Assembly: GCA_942490705.1 (NCBI GenBank)
Contig: CALNXY010000013.1
Coordinates: 744,001 to 808,000 of the forward strand
Source of the DNA: JAGRCP01 sp942490705
Lineage (GTDB): Bacteria > Chloroflexota > Anaerolineae > Caldilineales > Caldilineaceae
Reading direction: 5' to 3'
DNA: 64,000 nucleotides
In this document: positions 9,971 through 18,407 of the stretch, one piece after another
How positions within the stretch are numbered: the stretch's first letter is position 1
Layout of the letters: each line of letters opens with the position of its first letter
The notes under the pieces: model-generated
Seen by the model: only the letters and a program-made list of their open reading frames with translations
What the model was told of the DNA's origin: nothing
Databases searched by the model: none
Position numbers and translations under genes: made by a program

Positions 9971-10841
9971 TGACGCTGAGATTGATGCTGTGGCAAACGA
10001 CCGTACGGAAGAGGCTGATGCTACCGCCGAAGTCACTGTGGCGGTAGACGAAGCAGGCGTGCCGGTCATGGTGCAGGCGCCGTTGGAGATCGCAGACGAG
10101 GACGATCCACTGGCAGCCGAAATCATGGTCGAGTCCTACGGGCGCCGCATGGGGTTGAGCCAGCTGATCGAGAGCCTGCTCTTTGTCAGCGACGAGCCGG
10201 TCGATTCAGTCCAACTCGCCAAAGCGCTCGACGTCTCCCTGGAAGCGGTCGAAGCCAGCGTGCAGCGTCTTGGCAAGCTCTATCAGACGACCAATCGCGG
10301 ATTGCGCCTGCAAACGCGTGAGGGCCGCCATTCTTTGGTCACCGCGCCCGAATGCGCCGGCGCGATTGAGGACTTCCTCAACCTGGACCTGACGACCAAG
10401 CTCAGTGGCCCTGCCCTGGAAACGCTGGCCGTCATCGCCTATCGCCAGCCGGTCACGCGGATTCAAGTCGAAGCCGTACGCGGCGTTGACTGCTCGGGGG
10501 TGCTCCGCTCCATGACCCAGCGCGGGCTAATTGAAGAGGTGGGGCGCCTGGAGACCGTGGGGCGTCCGATTCTCTATGGCGTGACCGACCTCTTCATGCA
10601 GCATTTTGGACTGCTGGAGTTGACCGAACTTCCGCCTCTGGCCGCCGAAGATGAGGACATGCTCTGGGCGGCGACCCAACTGGCAGAGTTGGAAGGTGGA
10701 GCCGAGTTTGCATCGGTGGCTGATATCGACGCAGAAACAAGCGACGCAGAAACAAGCGACACAGAAGCGGAACTCACCGACTCGGATGAAGAGACCGGCT
10801 CCGAAAACGAGGCCGACGCAGCGCAAGGATCCGCCGACTAG
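9963..10841 (+). CDS. scpB: Segregation and condensation protein ScpB
   Basis: From the ATG at 9963 the product is 292 residues. The ScpB domain begins at about residue 60 (MGLSQLIESLLFVSDEPV), with two winged helices: the first with LAKALDVSLEAVEASVQRL, the second with GPALETLAVIAYRQPVTRIQVEAVRG and GRPILYGVTDLFMQHFGL. ScpB with ScpA (not in the window) binds SMC to form the bacterial condensin. The C-terminal tail is again acidic (DAETSD repeats). The 60 residues before the domain continue the acidic AEIDD extension of the upstream frame, so the natural start is probably 9446 with a 7-bp duplication in between. As it stands, the overlap ATGATTGA would allow translational coupling. Confidence 0.88.
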   Translation: MIDDAEIDAVANDRTEEADATAEVTVAVDEAGVPVMVQAPLEIADEDDPLAAEIMVESYGRRMGLSQLIESLLFVSDEPVDSVQLAKALDVSLEAVEASVQRLGKLYQTTNRGLRLQTREGRHSLVTAPECAGAIEDFLNLDLTTKLSGPALETLAVIAYRQPVTRIQVEAVRGVDCSGVLRSMTQRGLIEEVGRLETVGRPILYGVTDLFMQHFGLLELTELPPLAAEDEDMLWAATQLAELEGGAEFASVADIDAETSDAETSDTEAELTDSDEETGSENEADAAQGSAD

Positions 10842-10868
10842 CAGGCTGTCGGAGATAGTATGAAGAGA

Positions 10869-10957
10869 GCGCGGACTGCGCGGATCTGGCGGATTCAAGC
10901 AGATAAAACCAAGAAGATCCGGCTGTTTTAGCCCCATCCGCACAATCCGCGGCCCAT
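10869..10957. repeat. Dispersed CGGAT-type palindromic repeat, copy 2
   Basis: The left arm (CGCGGATCTGGCGGATTCAA) and the right arm, containing CATCCGCACAATCCGCGG, form an imperfect inverted repeat. It lies between scpB and a convergent glycosyltransferase gene, so it may end both transcripts. The left arm is almost identical to the copy at 23446. Confidence 0.6.
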
Positions 10958-10997
10958 CTTTTTGGTCTCTCCGATCAAGCTCGCATTAGCTGGGAGA

Positions 10998-13499
10998 CTA
11001 ATTGCCGGCAGCCGCAACCGGAATGGTCGACAGCGGTACGGAGAATTCGCCGGTCACGTCAGCGTAGGGATCCAACGTGACCGGATCATAGACCACGGCG
11101 ATCAGCGCATAGTCACCAGGCAGCGCATCATCCGGCAGCGTCAGCGCAAAGCGCATTTCTTCAGTCAGTTCAGCATCCTGCTGCGCCACGACCGTTCCCG
11201 CCTCATCCTGCAAACGCAACGATACCTTGAACGCACCGGCTGTGGCGCCTGCGGCCGTCATCTCAATGATGAAGGGCCTGCCCGGCGTCAGCCGCGGCGG
11301 GTGCCGCAACCGCGTGATTTCTACATCGGGCCAAACGGCATCGACGGGCACATCGGCCGGCTGCTGCACGGTAAGTTGCGCCAGCTCATACTCTTCAACC
11401 TCTGCCGGCACGCCATCTGTTTTCTCGGCGCGAATGGGCACGATTTCGCCTGTCGCCGGGTCGCGCATGGTCAGGCGCAGCGCGTAGCGCCCCCGTTCCG
11501 CGGTGGGCGGGATGGCGATCTCGTAGGGATCCTGCCAAATCTCATCGAGCGGCCACGCAGATGTCTGTACGCCGGCCGGTGGTCGAACTTCCTGCCAGAG
11601 TTCCGTGCCATCAGCGCCGACCAGACGCAAACGCAGCTCATAATCGGCCGCAACCGGTGCGATCTTTTCGAGAAAGAGCGTCACCGCAGCGTCATCGCCG
11701 GGCAGCACCGACGGGTTGGGGATCTGGTGCGCCACCAGGCGAAAGGACGGGCCCAGCGCGGCCGCGCTGTCGGTCGAGATCGCGGTAAATGAGGGTGGCG
11801 GCACGTCGCGCTGATCATAGATGCGGGCCATGGTCAGTCCGTTCAGAGTGACGGTATGCACAGGCTCCAGGGATTCATAGTATTGCGTCGCCTCACGCGA
11901 GGGGATTTCACGCTGCCACTGGTTGCTGTACGCAACGGCGTAGTCGGCCAGCCAGAAATCTCCGTCGGAATAGGGCAAGACTCGCTTGTCTGTGGTCAGA
12001 AAATACGACAGCGGCCCATCGTTGTACCAGGAAGCGACCCGCATCGTCGTCGCATCCGGCTGTTGGTTCAGCCACGCTGCCGCAACGTCCAGCCCGTCCC
12101 CCCATCCCACCAGCATCACGTCCGAGACGCTGTCGCGATCGCCCACAACGGCAACCGCCAGCGGATTATAGTAGGTCAGGTAGTAGGGCGCGTGGCGGAT
12201 GCCCAGCCAGCCGTGGGCCAGGAAGAGCGCGATCAACAACACAACGCCCGCACTGCCCAGGCGCGCAAAGTCTTGCCCTTGCGCCTGCTGCTGATCGCGA
12301 TTGGGGCGCAGGCGACTGCCGAGCCAGCTCGTCAGGCCCAGCCAACCCAGGGCCGCCACAACGTCCAGGACGAGGAAGGCGGGCAGAAGATAGCGGTCGA
12401 ATTTTTTGGCCCCCAGCGCCATGCCCAGGGTGAAGATCAGCGCAAAGAGCGCGAGCCCGAAGGCACTGAATCGCCGGTCGGCACTGTCGAGCGGCCAGCG
12501 TTGGCGCCAGCCCCAGAGCAGCGCAGCCAGCAGACCGAGGAGCGTCATGGGCGTGGTGCGGAAGAAAAAGGCCACGGGATAGAAGAGGAGGCCGGGGTCA
12601 TAGGTCACCTCGCCGCGGAAGTAGTTGGGCAGCTCGTGACCCTGGCCATGGACGGTCATCATCTCGACGATGGTGCGCAGCACATCGGGCGCGTTCCGCC
12701 ACATGACCGGCCAGAGGAGAAAGAAGAGAGCGCCCGCGATCGCCAGCCAGACTGCATATCTGCCAAAGAGGGCCAAGAGATCGTTCTGCCCGGCGCGCCG
12801 GCGTCGAAATGCCTCGATCAGCAGCAACAAGCCGGTCGTGGGCAAGACAAAGACGGCAGGGGTTTTGGTCAGCAGCGCCAGGCCGGTGGCAACGCCCGAA
12901 GCGATGAGGTAGCGTTTCTGCCCTCCGCCGTAGAGCCAAGCCAGGAAGGTCAGCAGCGCCAGGCAGATCAGGCTGGCCAACAGGCCGTCCAGATGCAGCT
13001 GGCGGGAGAGTGCCACGAAGAAAGGATCCCAGGCCAGGTAGAGCACGGCCAGGGCCGCGGCCAGCTCTCCAAAGAGTCGGCGCAGGGGGAAGAAGCCGGC
13101 GACCACGGCAAGAGCAATCGCCAGCACGACCCAGCGCCGCAGGGCAACCAGGAGTTGGAGCGGCGAAAAGCGCCCGTTTTCGGCCAGCCACTCTTCGAGT
13201 TGCACATCGGCGATCTGACCCGGCGTCTGCGTGACGTACTCCGGATATTTGCTCCGCCAGCCCAGCGCGCCCAGCCACATCACCGTCACGCCGGGATGCT
13301 CGGTTTGATAGGTCGCGTCGAAGTCTGCTTCGCTCAGGGCCAGATAGAAATTGGCCGACCGCGCCAGCCACTTGCGCTCATCGGGCGTGACAAATTCATC
13401 CAGCGCGAGTGCACGCGGCAGCCACGCGGCCAAAAAGAGGAGGCCAAGAATCAAGAGCGTGCGGCCGGCGTGATGATCGTTTGACTTCGCTTCAACCAT
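10998..13499 (-). CDS. PMT-family (GT39) membrane glycosyltransferase with outer beta-rich domain
   Basis: 833 residues. The first membrane segment (LLILGLLFLAAWLPRALAL) is followed by DEFVTPDERKWL, with the acidic residues of the first outer loop, and QTEHPGVTVMWLGALG, typical of PMT_2 proteins. About ten membrane segments extend to residue 430. Beyond residue 450 lies a long extracytoplasmic part whose last 260 residues look like two beta-sandwich modules (GRYALRLTMRDPATGEIVPI; PGDYALIAVVYDPVTLDPYA). It is transcribed alone, convergent with scpB. The acceptor is unknown; the protein could glycosylate envelope proteins using a polyprenyl-phosphate sugar. Confidence 0.8.
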   Translation of the reverse strand: MVEAKSNDHHAGRTLLILGLLFLAAWLPRALALDEFVTPDERKWLARSANFYLALSEADFDATYQTEHPGVTVMWLGALGWRSKYPEYVTQTPGQIADVQLEEWLAENGRFSPLQLLVALRRWVVLAIALAVVAGFFPLRRLFGELAAALAVLYLAWDPFFVALSRQLHLDGLLASLICLALLTFLAWLYGGGQKRYLIASGVATGLALLTKTPAVFVLPTTGLLLLIEAFRRRRAGQNDLLALFGRYAVWLAIAGALFFLLWPVMWRNAPDVLRTIVEMMTVHGQGHELPNYFRGEVTYDPGLLFYPVAFFFRTTPMTLLGLLAALLWGWRQRWPLDSADRRFSAFGLALFALIFTLGMALGAKKFDRYLLPAFLVLDVVAALGWLGLTSWLGSRLRPNRDQQQAQGQDFARLGSAGVVLLIALFLAHGWLGIRHAPYYLTYYNPLAVAVVGDRDSVSDVMLVGWGDGLDVAAAWLNQQPDATTMRVASWYNDGPLSYFLTTDKRVLPYSDGDFWLADYAVAYSNQWQREIPSREATQYYESLEPVHTVTLNGLTMARIYDQRDVPPPSFTAISTDSAAALGPSFRLVAHQIPNPSVLPGDDAAVTLFLEKIAPVAADYELRLRLVGADGTELWQEVRPPAGVQTSAWPLDEIWQDPYEIAIPPTAERGRYALRLTMRDPATGEIVPIRAEKTDGVPAEVEEYELAQLTVQQPADVPVDAVWPDVEITRLRHPPRLTPGRPFIIEMTAAGATAGAFKVSLRLQDEAGTVVAQQDAELTEEMRFALTLPDDALPGDYALIAVVYDPVTLDPYADVTGEFSVPLSTIPVAAAGN

Positions 13500-13837
13500 G
13501 GTTGTCGTTCATTTCGTGTTGCGGCGCGGTCAACGCGCGTAGAACGCGGGGCGACCGGATTTGCGCAGAGCTGCACGGGCGCTTGGCGTTGACCCTGCAG
13601 GATGCGACCTGCGTCTTGTGCAGCGGACGCCCTTTCCATTATGGCATATCCTTTGGCAGATGGTGCAAAGTCAGGGCGGCATGGGGCTGCAACCCCGGCC
13701 CTACCTTTGCGTAGTGATATGGGCAGCCGACCGTTTGTCTTTTTGCTATGACACGTAACGACAGTGTCGTGCTGCCCGTGTAGCTTCAATGCAGCTGTCA
13801 GTAGAAGCGCCTGCTGACCGGTTGCAGGAAAAATGGG
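13500..13837. other. Intergenic region without recognisable gene
   Basis: This spacer separates two divergent genes. Short open frames here (for instance 13409-13714) show no recognisable motif and no ribosome binding site. A short palindromic GGGGCTGCAACCCC is at about 13684. I see nothing else. Confidence 0.5.
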
Positions 13838-13866
13838 TTGAGTGTCGGCGCAGTTGTTGGTAGAAT
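13838..13866 (+). promoter_or_regulatory. Sigma70-like promoter of the DUF2207-SPFH cluster
   Basis: TTGAGT (13838-13843) and TAGAAT (13861-13866) are exactly 17 bp apart. Transcription would begin near 13873, giving a leader of about 100 nt before the DUF2207 gene. A second TTGACT (13913-13918) is nearby without a clear -10 box. Confidence 0.5.
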
Positions 13867-13975
13867 GTCAGGTGAAGGACCGTGAGTGGGTGCAAGCCTG
13901 ACCTGGCGTTCGCTTGACTGATCAATCGGATCTTTCAAAACGGTCCGTCCCGTCGTTCCAGAATGGAGAGAACAC

Positions 13976-15970
13976 ATGTCCACCCCATGGCGTTCAATTT
14001 CGCTACTGGCGGTTCTTTTATCTCTGCTTACTCTGAGCGTCGTCTTTACCCCGGCTGCCCTGGCCCAGGACAAGACGTTGGTCTGGGAGCGGTTCGACGT
14101 GGATATCGCCGTCAACACCGACGGCTCGTTTGACGTGGTCGAAGACCAGACGATCCGCTTTCTCGACGGTTCCTTCACCTTTGGCTATCGGGAACTCCCG
14201 GTGCGTAATTTTGGCTACGTCGACAACTGGTCGCTCACCGATGGCAGCGGCAACGTCTATCGCCAGGCGGCATTTGGCCAGGACCCCTATACATTCACCA
14301 TTGACGATAACGGCTACAGCTACGAAATTCGCTGGTACTTTCCGCGCACCGCCAACGCATCTGAAACGTACACATTGGGCTACACGGTCTACGACGGCCT
14401 CCGCTACTACGACGGCGGCGATCAGCTCTGGTGGAAGGCGATCTATGGGGACCGCAGCTTTCCCGTGCTGAACGGGCAGGTGCGCGTCTTTGCTCCCGAG
14501 GGGGCCGAGATCCAGCAGTATGCGGCTTACGTCAATGGGCGTGATGCAAGCGATGTCGCCACCGCCACCGTACCCGCAAGCAACGATGCAGTCGTCTTTG
14601 ACTTGACTCGTGAACTCCGCGCCGGGCAGGATTTCGAGGTGCGCGTCGAGTTCACGCCCGATGTGGCGGCCGGCGCGGTCCAGCCCTGGCAGCAGCAGGC
14701 GGACGAAGTCGCCGCAGCCCGAGAAGCGGAGCAGGCGTTTCAGGATCGCTGGGGACCGATCGCGTCCCTCTTCTTTCTTGCCCTGGGCTTCATGCTCATC
14801 CTGGGCGGGCCGGCCGCGCTCTATGCGCTGTGGTACACCATGGGGCGCGACAAACCGGTCCCGCTGGTGGCGGACTACCTGCCCGAACCGCCTGACGACT
14901 TGCCGCCCGGCATGGCGGGCACGCTCGTGGACGAAACCGTCGAAATGGACGACATCATTGCAACCCTGGTCGATCTGGCCCGGCGTAAGGCGATTAGCAT
15001 CACCGAAGTCAAGGAGGACGGCCTCTTTCGCACGGGCTATGACTTCATCTACCGGCGCGAGCGCGACGACACCGAGCTGAACGAATACGAGCAGGAGATC
15101 ATCAAGGCGCTCTTTGGTAAAAAAGATGAGGTCCGACTTTCAGACCTGAAAGAGAAGTTTTACGCCAATATCCCGGCCATTAAGAGTGACATGTATGATG
15201 CGGTCGTGGAAGAAGGATTCTTCCGCATGAACCCGTCGACCGTACGCAATGCCTATCTGGCCCTGGGGATGTTTGGCCTGGGCGTTGCTCTCTTCGTGTC
15301 TATCGCCATGTCCCTCATATTTGGTGATCTGACGTCGTTGGCCGCTTTTCCCGCGGTGGGTGTGGGCATCACCGCGCTGGGCATGATCATCATGGCGCGC
15401 GCGATGCCGCGCAAGACTGATAAGGGCGCGGAGGAAGCGGCGCGGTGGGAAGCATTCCGCAGCTATCTGGAGAACATCGAGCAGTACAGCGATCTGGAGC
15501 AGCAGAAGTATATCTGGGACCAGTGGCTGCCCTATGCCATCGCCTTCGGGATTGATAAAGAGTACATTCAGAAATTTTCCAAAATCGACGCGCCGGCGCC
15601 GGGCTGGTATATTCCATCGCCGACCCTGTACGGCCCCATGCGTCCCTATTACTACGGCACGCCCTGGCACGGTCCCGTCGTGGTGAGCAGCGGCGGCAAT
15701 ATGGGCGACTTTTCGGGCGGCATGGGCCAGCCGAGCAGCGGCAGCATGGGCGGCGGCCTGAGCCAGAGCAGCCAGAACATGGGCACGAGCCTCACGGCCA
15801 TGAGCGCCGGCCTGGGCAGCATGCTCTCCTCCGCTAACAGCACCATGACCAGCCGGCCCGCCAGCTCCAGTTCCGGCGGCAGCGGCGGCTGGAGCGGTGG
15901 CGGCGGGTTCAGCGGCGGCGGCAGCTTTGGCGGCGGCGGTGGCGGCGGTGGCGGCGGCGGCTTCGGCTAG
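13976..15970 (+). CDS. DUF2207 family membrane protein
   Basis: 664 residues. A signal peptide (ending in AALAQ, about residue 31) leads into an extracytoplasmic DUF2207 domain (FDVDIAVNTDGSFDVVEDQTIRF is the typical opening) to about residue 235. A membrane helix follows at 263-288, then a cytoplasmic part with a winged-helix-like stretch (ATLVDLARRKAISITEV), two more membrane helices near 425-475, and a low-complexity Gly/Ser/Met tail from about 575 ending in a polyglycine run. The function of DUF2207 is unknown. An ATG with GGAGAG 8 bp upstream supports the start. It heads a cluster with a Zn-ribbon membrane protein, a helical protein and an SPFH protein. Confidence 0.85.
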   Translation: MSTPWRSISLLAVLLSLLTLSVVFTPAALAQDKTLVWERFDVDIAVNTDGSFDVVEDQTIRFLDGSFTFGYRELPVRNFGYVDNWSLTDGSGNVYRQAAFGQDPYTFTIDDNGYSYEIRWYFPRTANASETYTLGYTVYDGLRYYDGGDQLWWKAIYGDRSFPVLNGQVRVFAPEGAEIQQYAAYVNGRDASDVATATVPASNDAVVFDLTRELRAGQDFEVRVEFTPDVAAGAVQPWQQQADEVAAAREAEQAFQDRWGPIASLFFLALGFMLILGGPAALYALWYTMGRDKPVPLVADYLPEPPDDLPPGMAGTLVDETVEMDDIIATLVDLARRKAISITEVKEDGLFRTGYDFIYRRERDDTELNEYEQEIIKALFGKKDEVRLSDLKEKFYANIPAIKSDMYDAVVEEGFFRMNPSTVRNAYLALGMFGLGVALFVSIAMSLIFGDLTSLAAFPAVGVGITALGMIIMARAMPRKTDKGAEEAARWEAFRSYLENIEQYSDLEQQKYIWDQWLPYAIAFGIDKEYIQKFSKIDAPAPGWYIPSPTLYGPMRPYYYGTPWHGPVVVSSGGNMGDFSGGMGQPSSGSMGGGLSQSSQNMGTSLTAMSAGLGSMLSSANSTMTSRPASSSSGGSGGWSGGGGFSGGGSFGGGGGGGGGGGFG

Positions 15971-16007
15971 TCGAGAACCTCAACTCATAGCAACAAAGGA
16001 CTCTTCA

Positions 16008-16544
16008 ATGATCGGTAGCGGCCGCTTGGTTGGCATAATTCTCATGATTGGCAGCATCATCTTGTGGCTCGGGTTTGTGATCTGGACCTTTGCCGAGAGC
16101 AACATCACCAGCGGCGGACAGGCGCTTGGTATCTTTGTTGCTTCGCTGGCCATGGCGCCGGTCTTTGGCATCGGCCTCTATCTCTTCCGCAAGGGGACGG
16201 TGGAAAAAGAGCAGTTTGCCGTGGTCGAGCAGGAGAAGACGATTCTCAACATGGTGTTGACCCAGGGCCAGGTGACGGTTTCCGAAATCATGGTCGAGTT
16301 GGGATTGCCGCGTGAAGACGTGGAGGCGATGATCCGCGACTTGGTGGGCAAACAGCTCTTTAGCGGCGCCATCAACTGGGACAAGGGCATTCTTTATAGC
16401 GTAGAGAGTCAGGCGCTCACGGAAGGACGTACCTGTCCGAACTGCGGCAGCACGGTCGAGTTTGCCGGCAAGGGGCTGATTGTCTGTCCCTACTGCGGCA
16501 GCGAGGTCTTTTTGACCGAACGGGCTGCTGCGCAGACTGCTTGA
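16008..16544 (+). CDS. Membrane protein with winged helix and zinc ribbon
   Basis: 178 residues from the ATG at 16008 (AAAGGA 10 bp upstream). The frame stays open to 15897, but that part is only the shadow of the polyglycine codons of the gene before. Two membrane helices (about 6-28 and 37-58) are followed by a winged-helix-like domain (VLTQGQVTVSEIMVELGLPREDVEAMIRDLV) and a C-terminal zinc ribbon with two Cys pairs (CPNCG, CPYCG). Both domains face the cytoplasm if the two helices form a hairpin. It is 37 bp after the DUF2207 gene. It could sense membrane state and bind a partner protein or nucleic acid; no closer function can be given. Confidence 0.7.
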   Translation: MIGSGRLVGIILMIGSIILWLGFVIWTFAESNITSGGQALGIFVASLAMAPVFGIGLYLFRKGTVEKEQFAVVEQEKTILNMVLTQGQVTVSEIMVELGLPREDVEAMIRDLVGKQLFSGAINWDKGILYSVESQALTEGRTCPNCGSTVEFAGKGLIVCPYCGSEVFLTERAAAQTA

Positions 16545-16619
16545 ACCATGCATCCGACGGCCCTCTCACGGCCTCTCACGGCCTGATCTATTCAGACTAT
16601 TTACAAGGAGAAAGTATTC

Positions 16620-17267
16620 ATGACAGACCAACCCAATGATCCGTCCGATCAATTTGTCGACCAGGCGGAGAGCCAGCGCGGGGCCATTGAGCACCTGATC
16701 AAGGGGCTGCCTGGCGTCAGCGGCTATGTGGAAAAAGAGACCCGGCGCGATGCGGACAAGCGACTGCGCCTCTATATTGTCGGACAACTTGATGCCGACA
16801 AGCAGCGGCTGCTCGACGTCCAGCAGCGGCTCTTGCGCAGCGGCGGCCTGCGCAGCATGGATGAAGTCGACAGCGCCGTCACCAAGCTGCAGACGCTCAG
16901 CGATCGCATCCGGACGGCCAGCTACGGCTACGCCGGCTTCTTCGATCCCGTGCGCGTGCGCGAGGAGCAATTGCGCGCGCTCTACCAGTTTGACGTGGCC
17001 CTGGCCGAACGAACTGGTGAAGTGAGTGACACAATCAGCGCGCTCGGTGCAGCCGTCCGCAACGGTGATCCCATCGACGCCCCAACGTCCCAACTCATCG
17101 ACGCCGTCAATGATCTCACCGCCCTCTACGATCGGCGCAACGACGCCATCCTGTCGCCTGCAACCCTGCTCAACGCGGCCAGCGCTCCGGTTGTCGAGCC
17201 GCGCCTGCTAGAACTGACTGACGATCTCAACGACCTGCCTGCTGACGAAGCCGATCCGGACGCGTAG
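16620..17267 (+). CDS. Helical cytoplasmic protein of unknown function
   Basis: 215 residues with no signal peptide or membrane segment. The sequence is largely alpha-helical and charged (EKETRRDADKRLRLYIVGQL; ADKQRLLDVQQRLLRSGGLR; DSAVTKLQTLSDRIRTASYG), with heptad-like spacing suggesting coiled coils. No family is recognised. A strong AAGGAG 9 bp upstream supports the ATG. It lies between the Zn-ribbon membrane protein and the SPFH protein, with 38 bp to the latter, so it is probably part of the same membrane module. A role comparable to PspA is conceivable from position and helicity, but no sequence motif of PspA is seen. Confidence 0.65.
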   Translation: MTDQPNDPSDQFVDQAESQRGAIEHLIKGLPGVSGYVEKETRRDADKRLRLYIVGQLDADKQRLLDVQQRLLRSGGLRSMDEVDSAVTKLQTLSDRIRTASYGYAGFFDPVRVREEQLRALYQFDVALAERTGEVSDTISALGAAVRNGDPIDAPTSQLIDAVNDLTALYDRRNDAILSPATLLNAASAPVVEPRLLELTDDLNDLPADEADPDA

Positions 17268-17304
17268 TTGATCCGCCATCCAGCCTATTCCAAGGAGAAT
17301 CGCA

Positions 17305-18354
17305 ATGCCCAGAATTATTGATGTGATTGAAGTACCGGATCAACGTCCGGATGAGATGGTGCGGCGTGTACCGCAGACAGGATCGGGCGATTTCCGGTTG
17401 GGAAGTCAGGTGATCGTTCGCGAGAGCCAGAACGCGGTCTTCTATCGTGACGGCAAGTCGCTCGATACCTTTGGCCCCGGCCGTCACACGATTACGACGG
17501 CCAATGTCCCGATCCTGACCAACCTCCTCAAGCTTGGCACCCAGGGACAGGACATCTTCACGGCCGAGGTGTACTTCGTCAACATGCGCGAGTTCACCGA
17601 CATGAAGTGGGGCACGCCCCAGCCCATTACCCTGCGCGATGCAGAGCTGGGCATGGTGCGCCTGCGCGGCTTTGGCCAGTACACCATGCAGGTGGCGGAC
17701 CCAAAGCTCTTCGTCGACCAGATTGTGGGCACCCAGGGGCTCTACACGACCGGGCAGATTGAGGATTATCTGCGCGGCATGATCATCGGTCGCATGACGG
17801 ATGTGCTGGGTGAAAACATGGGCAGCATCCTGGACCTCCCCTCCATGTTTGACGAGCTCTCGGCGGCCATGCGCGCCAAGCTCCAGGATGATTTTGCCGC
17901 AGTCGGTCTGCAGCTGAAGCAGTTCATGATCATTTCGCTCAGCCCCACGGAAGAGACGGCCAAGGCCATCGACGAACGTGCGGCCATGGGCGCGATCGGC
18001 AACATGGACGCCTACGTCAAGTTCAAGGCCGCCCAAGCCATGGGCGATGCCGCACAGGCCGGCGGCGGTTCTGCCGAAGGGCTCGGCCTGGGCGCGGGCA
18101 TCGGCATGGGCGCGGGCATGGCCGGCATGATCACCCAGGCCATGCAGTCGGCCAGCCAACCGACCCCGGCCGGCCAATCGGCGCCCGCGGCCGCTGTGCC
18201 TGAAGTCATGTCAGTGGAAGAAGCGGCTGAGTATCTAAAGGTATCGCCCGCCGACGTCCAGTCCGCGATCGACAGCGGCGATCTGCCGGCGCGCCAGCTG
18301 GGCAGCCAGTATCGCATCAGCAAGAGCGCGATCGACGCCTTCTTGGGCGGATAG
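17305..18354 (+). CDS. SPFH-domain protein (YdjI-like) with C-terminal HTH
   Basis: 349 residues. An SPFH (band 7) domain of the YdjI/'virion core protein' type fills residues 15-215 (GSQVIVRESQNAVFYRDGKSLD, then FGPGRHTITTANVPIL, and LQLKQFMIISLSPTEETAKAI). A Gly/Ala-rich hydrophobic linker (about 245-290) follows, and an excisionase-type helix-turn-helix (SVEEAAEYLKVSPADVQSAI; QYRISKSAIDAFL) closes the protein. B. subtilis YdjI, as I recall, is encoded with a PspA homologue and a zinc-ribbon membrane protein, which the local gene order resembles. It probably oligomerises at the membrane. The HTH, where other family members carry a zinc ribbon, suggests a DNA or protein contact. AAGGAG lies 8 bp before the ATG. 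Confidence 0.85.
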   Translation: MPRIIDVIEVPDQRPDEMVRRVPQTGSGDFRLGSQVIVRESQNAVFYRDGKSLDTFGPGRHTITTANVPILTNLLKLGTQGQDIFTAEVYFVNMREFTDMKWGTPQPITLRDAELGMVRLRGFGQYTMQVADPKLFVDQIVGTQGLYTTGQIEDYLRGMIIGRMTDVLGENMGSILDLPSMFDELSAAMRAKLQDDFAAVGLQLKQFMIISLSPTEETAKAIDERAAMGAIGNMDAYVKFKAAQAMGDAAQAGGGSAEGLGLGAGIGMGAGMAGMITQAMQSASQPTPAGQSAPAAAVPEVMSVEEAAEYLKVSPADVQSAIDSGDLPARQLGSQYRISKSAIDAFLGG

Positions 18355-18375
18355 GATCGTTTCCCCAACCCTTTT

Positions 18376-18404
18376 GCAGAGCCGTTGCACTGCAACGGCT
18401 CTGC
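18376..18404. terminator. Bidirectional terminator hairpin
   Basis: GCAGAGCCGTTGCA and TGCAACGGCTCTGC form a perfect 14-bp inverted repeat separated by one base. TTTT precedes it and AAA follows, so it can act on both strands. It lies between two convergent genes (SPFH protein and ABC permease). Confidence 0.85.
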
Positions 18405-18407
18405 AAA

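Noticed and set aside
11856..13484. 542-codon open frame antisense to the second GT39 gene
   Set aside because: Composition is Gln/Arg/Gly-rich without domain or signal; the other strand has a convincing membrane glycosyltransferase.
15897..16007. N-terminal extension of the Zn-ribbon membrane protein
   Set aside because: It is the shifted reading of the polyglycine codons of the preceding gene; the ATG at 16008 has a ribosome binding site.
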